DNA of 61,456 bases, taken from contig JAPLLY010000022.1 in assembly GCA_026387315.1 (NCBI GenBank), positions 1 through 61,456 of the forward strand. The letters run 5' to 3'. The stretch is from Candidatus Omnitrophota bacterium. GTDB lineage: Bacteria > Omnitrophota > Gorgyraeia > Gygaellales > Profunditerraquicolaceae. Below, in pieces: positions 27,032-37,829 of the stretch; positions within the stretch are counted from its first letter, which is position 1; the number at the start of each line of letters is the position of its first letter. The notes below the pieces were generated by a model. It saw nothing but the letters and a program-made list of their open reading frames with translations. It ran no database searches and was not told the origin of the DNA. Made by a program: the position numbers and the translations under genes.

Positions 27032-29563
27032 TCAAATGATCGGGTCCATGGTTAATGCCGGATGAGCTACCTGTTTTAAGAAAACTAAAAGTTCTTCAGA
27101 ACTAGTGGCCACTGTCTCATCAGCTATTCTTTCTAATAAATCCGCCTGCCCAATCTCTTGGGCTCTGGATTTTAGCTTATCTCCTAGAATTTCCTTTAAC
27201 TCCTTAGGCATCCAGACCACTCTGGCTAATCCGCCTTCAGCCGAAATAAATTTCTTACTTAAGATATATAACTTACCCACCCCCAAGAACCCCGGAGTCT
27301 GCACCCCGCCGCCAACCGACCCGGCTAAAGTTGTAAAACTCATCCCGCAAGGAGTAATGCCGGAATAATCACGGTGCACCAGCATTACCCCGTTGGCTTC
27401 CGGGACAATGGCCACAATACATTCAAAACATCCGCAGGAGGATTGCGGAGCCTCCATCAGCGAATACATACTTACCGCATCGATAGTCTGATTAGATTTC
27501 TGCCGCACGAAGGCATTTATATTATCCCATTGGCCAAGCCGGGCATCCAAAAGATTACCTTTAGGAATAGGTTGATTGGGGCCGGTAGGAATAATCTCAA
27601 AAGAAGCCTTAGCATCCAGCCAGGAATATGCCCCGCATAAACCTAAGCGCTCCGGAGTAACCACGCAAACATGATTGGGAGCAAAGGATTGGCATAATAA
27701 ACAGGAATAAAATGTATCCACGCTCTCATCAGTCATGCCGGCTAAGCGCTCATCGCGTTGATTATATATTTGTTGAGCTTGGAGTGAAATCTTGGCTACA
27801 TCCTCCTGATTAGTATAAAGCTTAACCTGCACCTTATCCACAATAACACTGTACTCCGAATGTAACATCGCATGTAAAATAATCCCCAAATGCGCCAGGC
27901 GGAAACCTTGACTATAAGCATCCTTGGATATTCTAATCCAAACCATATCGCGCTGGCCCATATGCATCAGGCCCAGGCAATAGTTAATAAAACGATGGAT
28001 CTGCCTCTCTAATACCGGCTCAAAATCTTTTTGCATTTTACGGCCAAAAACATCTACCACTATCGCTAAAGGTAAAGATTTGCTCTCCGCGGGCAACTGG
28101 TCAATATCCGGGCCAATCAATTCCACCGCGCCATCAGTAATACCGGTTTCATCGCCAGAACTTAAAAATTCAACAGCAGCGCTAGCCTTGCCCCCAAACT
28201 CCACTGCCATTTGTTCTTTGCGCACACGCTCGCCTTCAAAAGCAGCAGCATATGGCACGGGGACAGCCACCTGCGACATTTTAACTTTAATCCCCCGCGT
28301 CAAAATACATTTAGAAGGTAATTTCCGATAATCCTTTTCTGTAACTAAAGCCTCAAACAGAGTGGTATCAATCTTACCTAATTGCGGCACTTCTAAATCC
28401 GTAATCATAGGCAGTCCAAAAGCCAGGGCCCCTAAGCCTGTGGCAACTAAGAGCTCATCCACATGGCTGAGCAGGAGGACAAATGCCAAAACGCGATTAC
28501 GGATATAATTCGCTATCTCTTCCCACTGTCCGGGTTTATTACCACCGTAAATTAAGGGAGCGCGGACCGCAAAATTAACCGCGTAAATCGCCGAGAGATA
28601 ATCATCTCCCAATACCACGATATAATTTTCTAAACCTAACTCCACCCCCTGATTTTGAAGTTGTTGTTTAAAAGTTTTTCCATTAACGTTACCCGCCAGA
28701 AGGCTAACAATACTCTTGGATTGAAAATCACGGATTAATTCTACAGCGGATTGTTCATCCTTGGCCGGGCCCAAAATTACAGCAATGCCACAAATCCTTC
28801 CATCAACTAATTGCAGCCCCAGTGAACGTAAGACCTTATCCGGAATAAAACCCAATCCCTCTTTAGGATGCTCCTGATTTAACACGGCTAAAGCGGCTAA
28901 AATCTCCTCGCAAATCAAAGCAGCCACACCCTGGTTTAATAAACCGCCCAGGCTATTAATCAGCAAGCCGCTTGAAGTTGGCTGATTATTAACTAAAGCC
29001 TGCGCCTGGTCAAGAACGATTAAACAGTCCCGCAAAGTTTTTACCTGAATATTCAACAAGGAATTAATCAGGGGTAAATAATAATTAGTTTCCGGAAAGT
29101 CAATTTTCGCGTCCGGGCCTTTTAGGCTAATTGCGCTAGCTAGAGATTGGCGCGTAAGATTTAATACGCTCAGAGCCCCTTTTGTTCCAAGCTCTATAAG
29201 TAATTGAGGTAGCTGAGTTGCTTTGGCCATAAATATAACTAAACCTACGCCGACGGCTTTGCCGTCCTTGAATTTAACCGCTTCAGCCCTGCCCTCGCCA
29301 ACAATCTCCTGAATCGGGCTATTAATTACCTGAATATCCGCGGGTAATTCTTGGCTAAACTGCTCTGTGCTTACAATCTTAACCGCAACTTTATATTTCT
29401 CCTGAATTAACTTGGCTAATTTAAAAGACGCTTGGGCCGGGCCATCAATACAAACAGTATCGTTAATCAAATAAGCATCCAGCTTCTTAAAATCATCTTC
29501 AGAGCTGATTAAAACAACTCCCTTTTTTCTTGCTCCGGGTATAGCCGGTAAGTTAAACGCCAT
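27032..29563 (-). CDS. acsB: CO dehydrogenase/acetyl-CoA synthase, acetyl-CoA synthase subunit
   Basis: 843 residues. Joins a methyl group, CO and CoA to acetyl-CoA at the Ni-Ni-[4Fe4S] A-cluster. Cluster ligands are visible: Cys621, 624, 633 and 643 ('CLLCQSFAPNHVCVVTPERL'), then Cys710-Gly-Cys712. The spacings equal those I know for the Moorella enzyme (506, 509, 518, 528, 595, 597), with a constant offset of 115. So the catalytic part is complete and about 115 residues are added at the N-terminus; that part ('VCIDGPAQASFKLAKLIQE', 'GEGRAEAVKFKDG') resembles a fragment of a flavoprotein-like domain, but I am not sure. metF overlaps its start by 11 bases. CO dehydrogenase, the corrinoid protein and methyltransferase genes are not in the window. 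Confidence 0.95.
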   Translation of the reverse strand: MAFNLPAIPGARKKGVVLISSEDDFKKLDAYLINDTVCIDGPAQASFKLAKLIQEKYKVAVKIVSTEQFSQELPADIQVINSPIQEIVGEGRAEAVKFKDGKAVGVGLVIFMAKATQLPQLLIELGTKGALSVLNLTRQSLASAISLKGPDAKIDFPETNYYLPLINSLLNIQVKTLRDCLIVLDQAQALVNNQPTSSGLLINSLGGLLNQGVAALICEEILAALAVLNQEHPKEGLGFIPDKVLRSLGLQLVDGRICGIAVILGPAKDEQSAVELIRDFQSKSIVSLLAGNVNGKTFKQQLQNQGVELGLENYIVVLGDDYLSAIYAVNFAVRAPLIYGGNKPGQWEEIANYIRNRVLAFVLLLSHVDELLVATGLGALAFGLPMITDLEVPQLGKIDTTLFEALVTEKDYRKLPSKCILTRGIKVKMSQVAVPVPYAAAFEGERVRKEQMAVEFGGKASAAVEFLSSGDETGITDGAVELIGPDIDQLPAESKSLPLAIVVDVFGRKMQKDFEPVLERQIHRFINYCLGLMHMGQRDMVWIRISKDAYSQGFRLAHLGIILHAMLHSEYSVIVDKVQVKLYTNQEDVAKISLQAQQIYNQRDERLAGMTDESVDTFYSCLLCQSFAPNHVCVVTPERLGLCGAYSWLDAKASFEIIPTGPNQPIPKGNLLDARLGQWDNINAFVRQKSNQTIDAVSMYSLMEAPQSSCGCFECIVAIVPEANGVMLVHRDYSGITPCGMSFTTLAGSVGGGVQTPGFLGVGKLYILSKKFISAEGGLARVVWMPKELKEILGDKLKSRAQEIGQADLLERIADETVATSSEELLVFLKQVAHPALTMDPII

Positions 29564-30449
29564 TTACTGAGCCTCCAACAAATAATCCGCTTGCCTCCAG
29601 TACCTGGGGCACAATTTTTTCCCAGCCAATGGGCATAATATGAATCCCTTGACACATAGGTTTTAATTGCTTAATTAAACGGCTGGCAATCTCTATAGAA
29701 GCAGCCACTTTATCTTTACTTTGCTGCATTTCTTGAATCAAATTCTCCGGCACACAAATCCCGGCAACATGTTTATTCATATAGCGCGCCATGCCCGCGG
29801 ACTTCAACAAAACAATCCCCGCCATAATCGGAACTTTAACCTGTTTAATCTTAGAAACAAAGTTCTCAAAAGTTTTTAAATCAAAAACCGCCTGTGTCTG
29901 GAAAAATTCGGCTCCGGCGGCAATTTTTTTCTCCAGCTTCATAATTTGCGGGGCTAATGGGTCTGAGCCGGGATTAACTACCGCGCCAACGCAGAAATTT
30001 GGCGCCTCACCCTCTAGTTTATTACCCTGCATATCAAAACCAGCTTCTAATTTCCTAGCCACTTGTAATAATTGCACTGAATCTAAATCAAAAACCGGCT
30101 TAGCCTGCGGATGATCCCCCAAGCTAGGATGGTCTCCGGTAGCAATGAGAATATTCTGAATTCCTAAAGCCGCGGCAGAAAGTAAATCTGATTGCAGGGC
30201 CAAACGGTTACGGTCGCGGCAGGTAAGCTGATAAATCGGCTCAAAACCCTTTTGCTTAAGCAGAAAACTTACGGTTAATGACCCCAGGCGCATTATTGAG
30301 CTTTGCAAATCCGTAACATTGATCGCGTCAACTTTGTCACGAATAAGCTCCGCATCCTGCAATAACCTTGCAGTATGCATCCCCTTATCCGGGCCAACCT
30401 CCGAAGTAACCAAAAATTTCCCTGCTTGTATTTTTTCTTTAAAAGTCAT
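29553..30449 (-). CDS. metF: Methylenetetrahydrofolate reductase
   Basis: 298 residues, FAD-type TIM barrel. 'KFLVTSEVGPDKGMHTARLL' has the conserved catalytic Glu region of MetF, followed by 'DAINVTDLQ', 'LTCRDRNRLALQSDLL', 'ILIATGDHPSLGDHPQAKPV' and 'FFQTQAVFD'. Reduces methylene-THF to methyl-THF, the last reduction of the methyl branch. It precedes acsB with overlapping ends, so it is likely the Wood-Ljungdahl reductase rather than only a methionine enzyme. No MetV-type partner gene is next to it. Confidence 0.93.
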   Translation of the reverse strand: MTFKEKIQAGKFLVTSEVGPDKGMHTARLLQDAELIRDKVDAINVTDLQSSIMRLGSLTVSFLLKQKGFEPIYQLTCRDRNRLALQSDLLSAAALGIQNILIATGDHPSLGDHPQAKPVFDLDSVQLLQVARKLEAGFDMQGNKLEGEAPNFCVGAVVNPGSDPLAPQIMKLEKKIAAGAEFFQTQAVFDLKTFENFVSKIKQVKVPIMAGIVLLKSAGMARYMNKHVAGICVPENLIQEMQQSKDKVAASIEIASRLIKQLKPMCQGIHIMPIGWEKIVPQVLEASGLFVGGSVNGV

Positions 30450-30477
30450 AATTGTTTAAAAGTTGCGGGCTGTTTTT

Positions 30478-30810
30478 TTAAATCCTTACCTGGCTGATAA
30501 CTTGTCCGTTAGGAACAATTGCCCTTATCCCACTAAAAACAATAAACGCGTCTATCGGCTGTGCCGCTCCTGAAGTATGTACGCGCAAGAAAGTTACACC
30601 AAACATCTGTTCACTACCTACGATCTTCACATTCTTTATGCAATCTACCTGGTTATCGCTAGACTGATAATAAATATCGTAATTGGCTCCTTTTTCAAAA
30701 AATGATGCGGTTTCTTGCCCAAAAGCCGCCTGCATTAATAGCTGAGAGCTCATCAAACATACGCAGAAGAATAAAAAAATATAACTAGCTTTTTTTAGCT
30801 TTTTCATCAC
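30478..30810 (-). CDS. Exported small protein of unknown function
   Basis: 110 residues with a Lys-rich N-terminus, a hydrophobic signal segment and a probable cleavage site 'AFGQ' (about residue 31), leaving a mature protein of about 80 residues. The mature part is predicted mostly beta ('NYDIYYQSSDN', 'VKIVGSEQMFGVTFLRVHT', 'AFIVFSGIRAIVPNG'). No family recognised. It lies 28 bases upstream of metF and could be the first gene of the acsB transcript. Confidence 0.7.
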   Translation of the reverse strand: MMKKLKKASYIFLFFCVCLMSSQLLMQAAFGQETASFFEKGANYDIYYQSSDNQVDCIKNVKIVGSEQMFGVTFLRVHTSGAAQPIDAFIVFSGIRAIVPNGQVISQVRI

Positions 30811-30884
30811 TACCCCTCCTTATCTAATCTTCCTTAAAAGTCATTTATATTTTATATTCAGCGCGTCCCCGCCACAAAGCTTAC

Positions 30885-31047
30885 GCGGGTCCTGTCGAGC
30901 TTTGCCTCTCGCCGCACCGCTCGATTTTCCCCTGCGAGGAAAATCTTCGCTTCGGCAAAAATTCTCGCTCTGCCGAAGCATATATTAGGAGCAACCGTGC
31001 CCGCTCGAATTTTTGAGATGCTGCGAGAGACAAGGCTCGCCACCCGC
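30885..31047. mobile_element. MITE-like element, copy 1 (163 bp)
   Basis: Starts GCGGGTCCTGTCGAG and ends CACCCGC, imperfect inverted ends. The body, with GCTTCGGCAAAAATTCTCGC and GCTCGAATTTTTGAGATGCT, is nearly the same as the copy at 36566-36727. No transposase inside. An open frame across it is only the repeat translated. Confidence 0.8.
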
Positions 31048-31074
31048 TATAAATAGAACCATACCCGAGCTTTA

Positions 31075-31701
31075 TTACTTATTCCCTAATTCTTTTTCAA
31101 AACAAAAATATTTATTAAGATAAACTGTATAGCATCTTTCTGAAAAATCACCGATATGTTTTCCTAATTCACTTAATGTATCTAGAGCTTCTAACTCAGC
31201 TTTCCTTCTTTGTTGAGAATTAGAATCACTATATTTCATAAATTCTTTAAGCTGATAATGAGCCACAACAAATAAAGCATGTAAACTCTCTTTATTTTTA
31301 TAGTTTCGCGCATCATCCTTATCTAACAATTCATAAGACAGCTCAGGGGAAAGAAAAACTTTAATTTTACTTCTAAAGTTACTTACCATAATACTCCACT
31401 CATCTCTCACAGAATTATATTCTTCCCAGCGCCGCTTTGCTTCCTCTATTTTAAATCCCTCTAAAGACCAAAACACTTTTTGCATTGCATAAAATCGTTT
31501 ATTTGCCAGTAATAAAATTTTCTCGACGGCTTCTTGTGTTTGATCTAACTGTCTTTTTACTACCTCATAATGCGCCTGCCTCTTCCACGCTTCCTTCTGG
31601 AATTGATAATTCAAAAAAGAACCAACAATTCCTGTTAGTATAAACCCTGCTATCAATAAAGTGAATTTAGAATTTAAGATATTATTAATATTTATTTTCA
31701 T
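31075..31701 (-). CDS. Membrane-anchored helical protein, unknown function
   Basis: 208 residues from the ATG at 31699-31701; an upstream TTG would add five. One N-terminal transmembrane segment (about 12-32 of the product), then a long charged, mostly helical part with coiled-coil character ('KRQLDQTQEAVEKILLLANK', 'EAKRRWEEYNSVRDEW'). No catalytic motif. It resembles small single-pass proteins with a large cytoplasmic or periplasmic helical domain in many genomes. It is flanked by two MITE-like elements of the same family in opposite orientations, so it may be recent cargo. No clear ribosome site. Confidence 0.6.
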   Translation of the reverse strand: MKININNILNSKFTLLIAGFILTGIVGSFLNYQFQKEAWKRQAHYEVVKRQLDQTQEAVEKILLLANKRFYAMQKVFWSLEGFKIEEAKRRWEEYNSVRDEWSIMVSNFRSKIKVFLSPELSYELLDKDDARNYKNKESLHALFVVAHYQLKEFMKYSDSNSQQRRKAELEALDTLSELGKHIGDFSERCYTVYLNKYFCFEKELGNK

Positions 31702-31807
31702 AGTTACATAAACCAAACACTTTCTGTTTTAATCATAATACTATAACCACACACCAAACTAGCACCTTTTCACTTTATTAGAGGATGGCTTGGCTTATTC
31801 CCTCGGG

Positions 31808-31973
31808 GCGGGTGACGAGGCATGTTTCGAGCAGGACGTCGGCAGCCCCGAACGGGCACGGTTCGCCCGATATCTAATTGTCAGCGAGAGTGAGGGGCTG
31901 ACGCCGAGCGCAGTTTTGCCACGCTGGGGCAAAACAAGCGTTCCTGCGAGGAACATGCCTCGGCAGGACCCGC
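31808..31973. mobile_element. MITE-like element, divergent copy, reverse orientation (166 bp)
   Basis: Starts GCGGGTGACGAGGC and ends GGCAGGACCCGC; inside, ACGGGCACGGTTCG and the complement of the element's ATAT core can be matched to copies 1 and 2, but the body is much changed. Long open frames on both strands here are the repeat, not genes. Confidence 0.65.
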
Positions 31974-32015
31974 CCACCTCATAAAACAACAACCCGTAAA
32001 AAATCTAAAAGAACA

Positions 32016-32813
32016 TTATTGCTGCGCTTGGACTGCCTGGACTAGGTTGCGCATTAAGATGGCTACAGTCAGCGGGCCTACTCCTCCGGGCACAGGAGTA
32101 ATAAAACTGGCGCGCTTGGCAGCTTCCGCGAATTCCACATCTCCGACAATCTTATCGCCTACGCGGTTAATCCCGGCGTCGATTACCAGCGCGCCTGGCT
32201 TAATCCATTCACCCTTAATTAACCCTGCTTGGCCTACTGCCGCAATCAAAACTTCAGCGCGCCGGACATGCTCTTCTAATTTACCAGCCTGGCTGGTGCC
32301 AATATGACAAACGGTAAGTGTGGCAAATTTATCCAGTAACAAAAGCGCCAAAGGTTTACCCAATATTTCACCATAGCCCACGACCACAACCTCCTGGCCA
32401 TATAAATCCACGCCGCTAGTTTTAATTAATTCCATCACCGCGGCCACCACAGGAGAATTCAGGCCTTCAATATCTTTATCCCGCGAAATAAACCGGCTAA
32501 TCGACTTATAATCTATCTGTTTAGGTAAAGGCATCTGAATGATAATGCCATTGACCTTCTGATCATTATTTAATTCCTGAATAAGTTCAACTATCTGGCT
32601 TTCAGCCGCGCCTTGAGATAAAACGCGCAAACAATATTCAATACCAAGCTCAACAGCTAATTTCTGCTGTGATTTCGCGTAGCTTACCGCGCTGGCATTT
32701 TCTCCGATCACAATACTGGCTAAAACCGGAACCTGCTTTAAGCTTCGCACGCTAACCTTGAGCTCCTCTTTAATCCTATCCGCGATAACTCTACCCTCTA
32801 ATAATTTTGCCAA
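32016..32813 (-). CDS. folD: Methylenetetrahydrofolate dehydrogenase/methenyl-THF cyclohydrolase
   Basis: 265 residues from a TTG at 32811-32813. This start is chosen because GGAGG lies 6 bases before it and the family begins 'LLEGRVIADRI'; the longer frame upstream only shadows the fchA gene. The active site 'SYAKSQQK' with Lys, 'GIIIQMPLPKQ', the Rossmann loop 'VVVGYGEILGKPLALLL' and 'PVPGGVGPLTVA' are standard, although GRS is replaced by GYGEI in the loop. Overlaps the fchA end by 23 bases. Supplies methylene-THF for MetF. Confidence 0.94.
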   Translation of the reverse strand: MAKLLEGRVIADRIKEELKVSVRSLKQVPVLASIVIGENASAVSYAKSQQKLAVELGIEYCLRVLSQGAAESQIVELIQELNNDQKVNGIIIQMPLPKQIDYKSISRFISRDKDIEGLNSPVVAAVMELIKTSGVDLYGQEVVVVGYGEILGKPLALLLLDKFATLTVCHIGTSQAGKLEEHVRRAEVLIAAVGQAGLIKGEWIKPGALVIDAGINRVGDKIVGDVEFAEAAKRASFITPVPGGVGPLTVAILMRNLVQAVQAQQ

Positions 32814-33354
32814 CCCTATCCTCCGTATCTTTGCGAATTTTTTGCACAATTTTATACATCTGTTTGATTTCCTTCCTAACCGATTGAGTAAGCTTGGCAT
32901 CAGCTAAACTTTTTAAATTAATTTCTACATTAAAACAAGCAGCCACAAAAGCTGACTCTAAAAAAACCGCGGCTACCACGACATCGCTGATTAAATTAAG
33001 ATTACCTTTCTTAACCAACGACGGGCATAATTTAACTGCCTGGCAACAAAGCCTGGACAGCATAAACGAAACGTCTAATGCCTTACGCGTATCTTTACTC
33101 GCATAGGCAACCACGTCTAAATCCACAAGCTCCAAAAAATCATTTCTTAATTTCTCGGATTTAGCTAAAATTTCTTTTAGCTCCAGTTCAAACGCGGCAT
33201 ATTTGGGCTTGCCTAAAGTAAAGTTAACCACCATACTAATTAAACTTGCCCCCATTGCCGCGTTTAAAGCCGCGGCAGAGCCTCCTCCGGGAGCAGGAAG
33301 CTTAGCGGAAAGGTCATTCAAATATTTAACTAAATTCTGATTTTTATATTCCAT
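32791..33354 (-). CDS. fchA: Cyclodeaminase/cyclohydrolase family protein (FchA-like)
   Basis: 187 residues, all-helical. 'LSAKLPAPGGGSAAALNAAM' is the signature of the FTCD C-terminal domain family, which includes methenyl-THF cyclohydrolase FchA of acetogens. Placed directly before folD with overlap, it most likely does the cyclohydrolase step of the methyl branch. FolD usually has this activity too, so the organism has two possible enzymes, or FolD mostly acts as dehydrogenase. Confidence 0.85.
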   Translation of the reverse strand: MEYKNQNLVKYLNDLSAKLPAPGGGSAAALNAAMGASLISMVVNFTLGKPKYAAFELELKEILAKSEKLRNDFLELVDLDVVAYASKDTRKALDVSFMLSRLCCQAVKLCPSLVKKGNLNLISDVVVAAVFLESAFVAACFNVEINLKSLADAKLTQSVRKEIKQMYKIVQKIRKDTEDRVGKIIRG

Positions 33355-33358
33355 GGTT

Positions 33359-33739
33359 TTAAAGGGTAAAACCGGAGCTTAACTCAAAAGCATTTTTAAT
33401 TAAATCTATTACCGGTAAATCCCGCGCGTATAAAAGCGTTACCACATCAAAGCGCGCAGGGCGCCCTAAGGCGTTAGTTTCTTTTAAATAGCAGATAGCG
33501 GATTTAGAGATCTGCCTTTGCTTATTTCGCGAGACCGCTTCGCTCGGCTGGCCAAACCTATCTGAATGCCTGGCTTTTACTTCTACAAAACAAAAAACAT
33601 CTTTGTCTTTAGCGATAATATCAATTTCACTAAACTTGGTTTTATAATTACACCGTAAAATCTTATAACCCTGGGCTTCTAAAAATTTTACCGCCGCGAT
33701 TTCCGCCGCTTTACCAAAATCTAAATTTTTTCCAGGCAC
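33359..33739 (-). CDS. yraN: UPF0102 (YraN) endonuclease-like protein
   Basis: 126 residues. 'GKAAEIAAVKFLEAQGYKIL', 'EIDIIAKDKDVFCFVEVKAR' with the D-ExK nuclease pattern, and 'RFDVV' at the end are the full YraN pattern. Starts at GTG inside the rnhB 3' end (overlap 19 bases). The rplS-rnhB-yraN order is common in bacteria. Exact role unknown; the restriction-endonuclease-like fold suggests DNA processing. Confidence 0.9.
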   Translation of the reverse strand: MPGKNLDFGKAAEIAAVKFLEAQGYKILRCNYKTKFSEIDIIAKDKDVFCFVEVKARHSDRFGQPSEAVSRNKQRQISKSAICYLKETNALGRPARFDVVTLLYARDLPVIDLIKNAFELSSGFTL

Positions 33740-34335
33740 CTTAAAAAACTCTTTCTATGAATAGCAACTGGGCCGATTTTTTTTAAAATATCCCGATGCA
33801 GCCGCGTAGGATAACCTTTATGTTTGATAAATTCATATTGCGGATAAATCTTGTGGTAAGCCGTCATAATTTGATCCCGCCGCACTTTAGCCAGGATGCT
33901 CGCGGCGGCAATACTTAGTGATTTGCCATCCCCTCCCTCAATGCTCTGATAAGGCAAACCCAGCTTGAAACGCAGATTGCCGTCAATAAGCACAAACGCG
34001 CGTTTTAATTCTTTGGGTGTCAGCTGTTTAGCCAGTTTCGCAACCGCCTTTTGCATAGCTAAAATTGTCGCTTGCAGAATATTAATCCGGTCAATCTGAA
34101 TATGGCTAACCGCGGCAATGGCGTATAAAGATTTGGTTTTTATTTCAAAAAACGCGGCTTTTCTCTGCGCCGGAGTTAATTTTTTAGAATCATCTATCCG
34201 ATGAATAAATCTAAAATCCTTTAACCACACTGCCGCCGCGACTACCGGCCCGGCTAAAGGCCCGCGGCCCGCTTCATCCACGCCAATAATATAATCAAAA
34301 CCCTTAAGTTTAAGCTTTCTTTCGTATGAGAGCAC
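33721..34335 (-). CDS. rnhB: Ribonuclease HII
   Basis: 204 residues. 'IGVDEAGRGPLAGPVVAAAV' carries the catalytic DEAGRG motif; 'RAFVLIDGN' and 'AAASILAKVRRDQIM' follow. Removes RNA from RNA-DNA hybrids and misplaced ribonucleotides. Starts at GTG whose first G is the last base of the rplS TAG stop. Confidence 0.95.
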   Translation of the reverse strand: MLSYERKLKLKGFDYIIGVDEAGRGPLAGPVVAAAVWLKDFRFIHRIDDSKKLTPAQRKAAFFEIKTKSLYAIAAVSHIQIDRINILQATILAMQKAVAKLAKQLTPKELKRAFVLIDGNLRFKLGLPYQSIEGGDGKSLSIAAASILAKVRRDQIMTAYHKIYPQYEFIKHKGYPTRLHRDILKKIGPVAIHRKSFLRCLEKI

Positions 34336-34688
34336 TACTTGACTTCTTCTTTGCTTTCTATCTTAGTGGCATGCTTGCCGATCTTCTCTCTTAAATAGTA
34401 AAGCTTGGCCCTTTTAACCTTGCCAAAACGAATAATCTCAATGCGGTCAATTACCGGAGAATAAAGCGGGAACACCCGCTCCACCCCCTCGCCAGAGGAA
34501 ACTTTACGCACGGTAAAATTAAGCTTAAGCCCTGATCCCTTTTTAGCAATTACCACGCCCTCAAAAGGATGCAAGCGAAATTTATCCGGGCCTTCCGGAA
34601 TTCTAGTCAGCACCTTAACCGTATCTCCGACATTAATCACCGGCATCTCTTTCTTAGTAAAACCCGCTTCAATTGACTTGATATCCAT
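34335..34688 (-). CDS. rplS: 50S ribosomal protein L19
   Basis: 117 residues. '[17 protein letters not shown]', '[20 protein letters not shown]' and '[11 protein letters not shown]' are the L19 core. At the subunit interface. Follows trmD as in most bacteria, but rimM and rpsP, the usual next neighbours, are absent; tgt takes that side. Confidence 0.96.
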   Translation of the reverse strand: MDIKSIEAGFTKKEMPVINVGDTVKVLTRIPEGPDKFRLHPFEGVVIAKKGSGLKLNFTVRKVSSGEGVERVFPLYSPVIDRIEIIRFGKVKRAKLYYLREKIGKHATKIESKEEVK

Positions 34689-34728
34689 TAACTATTGCTC
34701 CTTTCTATTGCTTTTATTTTTTAGTAAA

Positions 34729-34757
34729 CCCCACACCAATTGAAGCATAGTATTAAA

Positions 34758-34780
<23 letters not shown>
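34729..34780. repeat. CCCCACACCAATTG palindrome at the trmD 3' end
   Basis: 14-bp perfect arms CCCCACACCAATTG / CAATTGGTGTGGGG with an inner CATAGT/ACTATG stem. The left-hand minus-strand arm encodes the last residues of TrmD (PPHQL) and its stop. A relative with 15-bp arms is at 58523-58576. Confidence 0.9.
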
Positions 34781-36727
<1,947 letters not shown>

Positions 36728-36851
36728 TTAATAATATATAAAGTTTGTCCTCGCAGTAAAAATAGAAACGGTTCCATTTTTTCAACTGGTGTATGTCGGA
36801 GGAAACGGAAAGACTAGACAAAGAATTGATTCCTATTATCTAAAAACCAGG

Positions 36852-37223
36852 CTATTTCTGTAAAGGCATAACTGCAGATGTTTGTTGTGCTTGGTTTTGT
36901 TGCTTCATTTCTTGGCGATGCTCCTTGCGTTCTTCATGACGTTCTTCACGTAAATACTTAAGCTTTTCACGGTCAGCTTCTAGTTTTTTACGTATCAGAT
37001 GAAGTTGTTCCCTTATTGGTTTAGCTTGCTTTCCAAGCTGTTCAAGTTGCGCACGCAACGGTTTCGCTTGCTGCTCTAATGACGCGATTTCCTGCCGTAA
37101 TTGAGCACCTTCACCCTGGCCCTGGGGCTTACCACTACTCGCTGGCTGTTGAGCATTAGCTTTCAAAGTAAACGAAGTCGATATAAACAAAACAACAATC
37201 ACAATTCCAAATCTTCGTAGCAT
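36852..37223 (-). CDS. Exported coiled-coil protein
   Basis: 123 residues from the ATG at 37221-37223, chosen because GGAAGAGGAG precedes it and a clear signal peptide follows ('MLRRFGIVIVVLFISTS', cleavage near 'ANAQ'). The mature part is rich in Gln, Glu, Lys and Arg with heptad-like helices ('LEQLGKQAKPIREQLHLIRK'). Unknown function; perhaps a periplasmic structural or metal-binding protein. It follows the DUF6515-like gene after about 35 bases. Confidence 0.7.
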   Translation of the reverse strand: MLRRFGIVIVVLFISTSFTLKANAQQPASSGKPQGQGEGAQLRQEIASLEQQAKPLRAQLEQLGKQAKPIREQLHLIRKKLEADREKLKYLREERHEERKEHRQEMKQQNQAQQTSAVMPLQK

Positions 37224-37257
37224 ATCTCCTCTTCCTTTCTTGAATAGGTTGAGTATC

Positions 37258-37773
37258 TTATTTGCCATACAGAATTTCTAATTGCTTAACACTAGGATGA
37301 CCCTCATAATATTCTCCTTGCGGGCCAACATAACCGCTGCCACTTTTAACCAACGTGACTGATGTATATGTTCTGTCACTATTGAGTATATTAACCACAA
37401 ATTGATCTCTTATGGAATCCGATGGCGTTAGCTTAACTGGCGTTGCCAGAACCACAGACGCTGGAACATATACTGGTTGTTGAACCACAACATAACCACC
37501 AGAATACGGACGATAGTAGACCCCATCATCATAGTAGTAAGTTGCTCCATTGACTACTACTACTTCGTGCCTTGACGATAAAGATGCAATTACAGCGCCA
37601 AGAGCCAAAGTAGTTGCTCCTATACCAAACCAAGTCCACCCAGGCCTGTGATACCTACCATTATCATAGCTATAGTGTCCGCCACCGTGTCTGCCACCGT
37701 GCTCAGCAAGAGCTTGCCTGCAAGGCATAACCAATAATGAGCCAACCACTATCAAACATATCGCTCTTTTCAT
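37258..37773 (-). CDS. Exported DUF6515-like protein
   Basis: 171 residues. A signal peptide (cleavage near 'ALAEHG') is followed by a Gly/His/Tyr-rich part, a hydrophobic segment ('GIGATTLALGAVIASL') and 'YYYDDGVYYRPYSGGYVVVQ', the pattern I associate with DUF6515 and similar exported proteins. The C-terminal 60 residues have 'VKLTPSDSIRDQFVVNILNS' and a later SH3-like beta part ('YTSVTLVKSGSGYVGPQGEYY'). Function unknown; envelope location likely. It has a plausible promoter. Confidence 0.72.
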   Translation of the reverse strand: MKRAICLIVVGSLLVMPCRQALAEHGGRHGGGHYSYDNGRYHRPGWTWFGIGATTLALGAVIASLSSRHEVVVVNGATYYYDDGVYYRPYSGGYVVVQQPVYVPASVVLATPVKLTPSDSIRDQFVVNILNSDRTYTSVTLVKSGSGYVGPQGEYYEGHPSVKQLEILYGK

Positions 37774-37800
37774 TTCGATTCTCCTCCATTTTGTTAATGT

Positions 37801-37829
37801 ATTATCCCGCTACAATTCCAAGATTACAA
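37801..37829 (-). promoter_or_regulatory. Possible sigma-70 promoter of the DUF6515-like gene
   Basis: Minus strand TTGTAA, 17-base spacer, GATAAT, 27 bases before the ATG with a GGAGGAG-type site in the leader. Two mismatches overall. Confidence 0.5.

Noticed and set aside
30858-31043. 61-codon minus frame similar to the front of a longer tgt frame
   Set aside because: Both are translations of the same 163-bp repeat; the likeness is DNA repeat, not protein homology. tgt starts at 36553.
31790-31992. Open frames on both strands near 31.9 kb
   Set aside because: They translate the GC-rich MITE-like element; both strands open at once is a composition effect.
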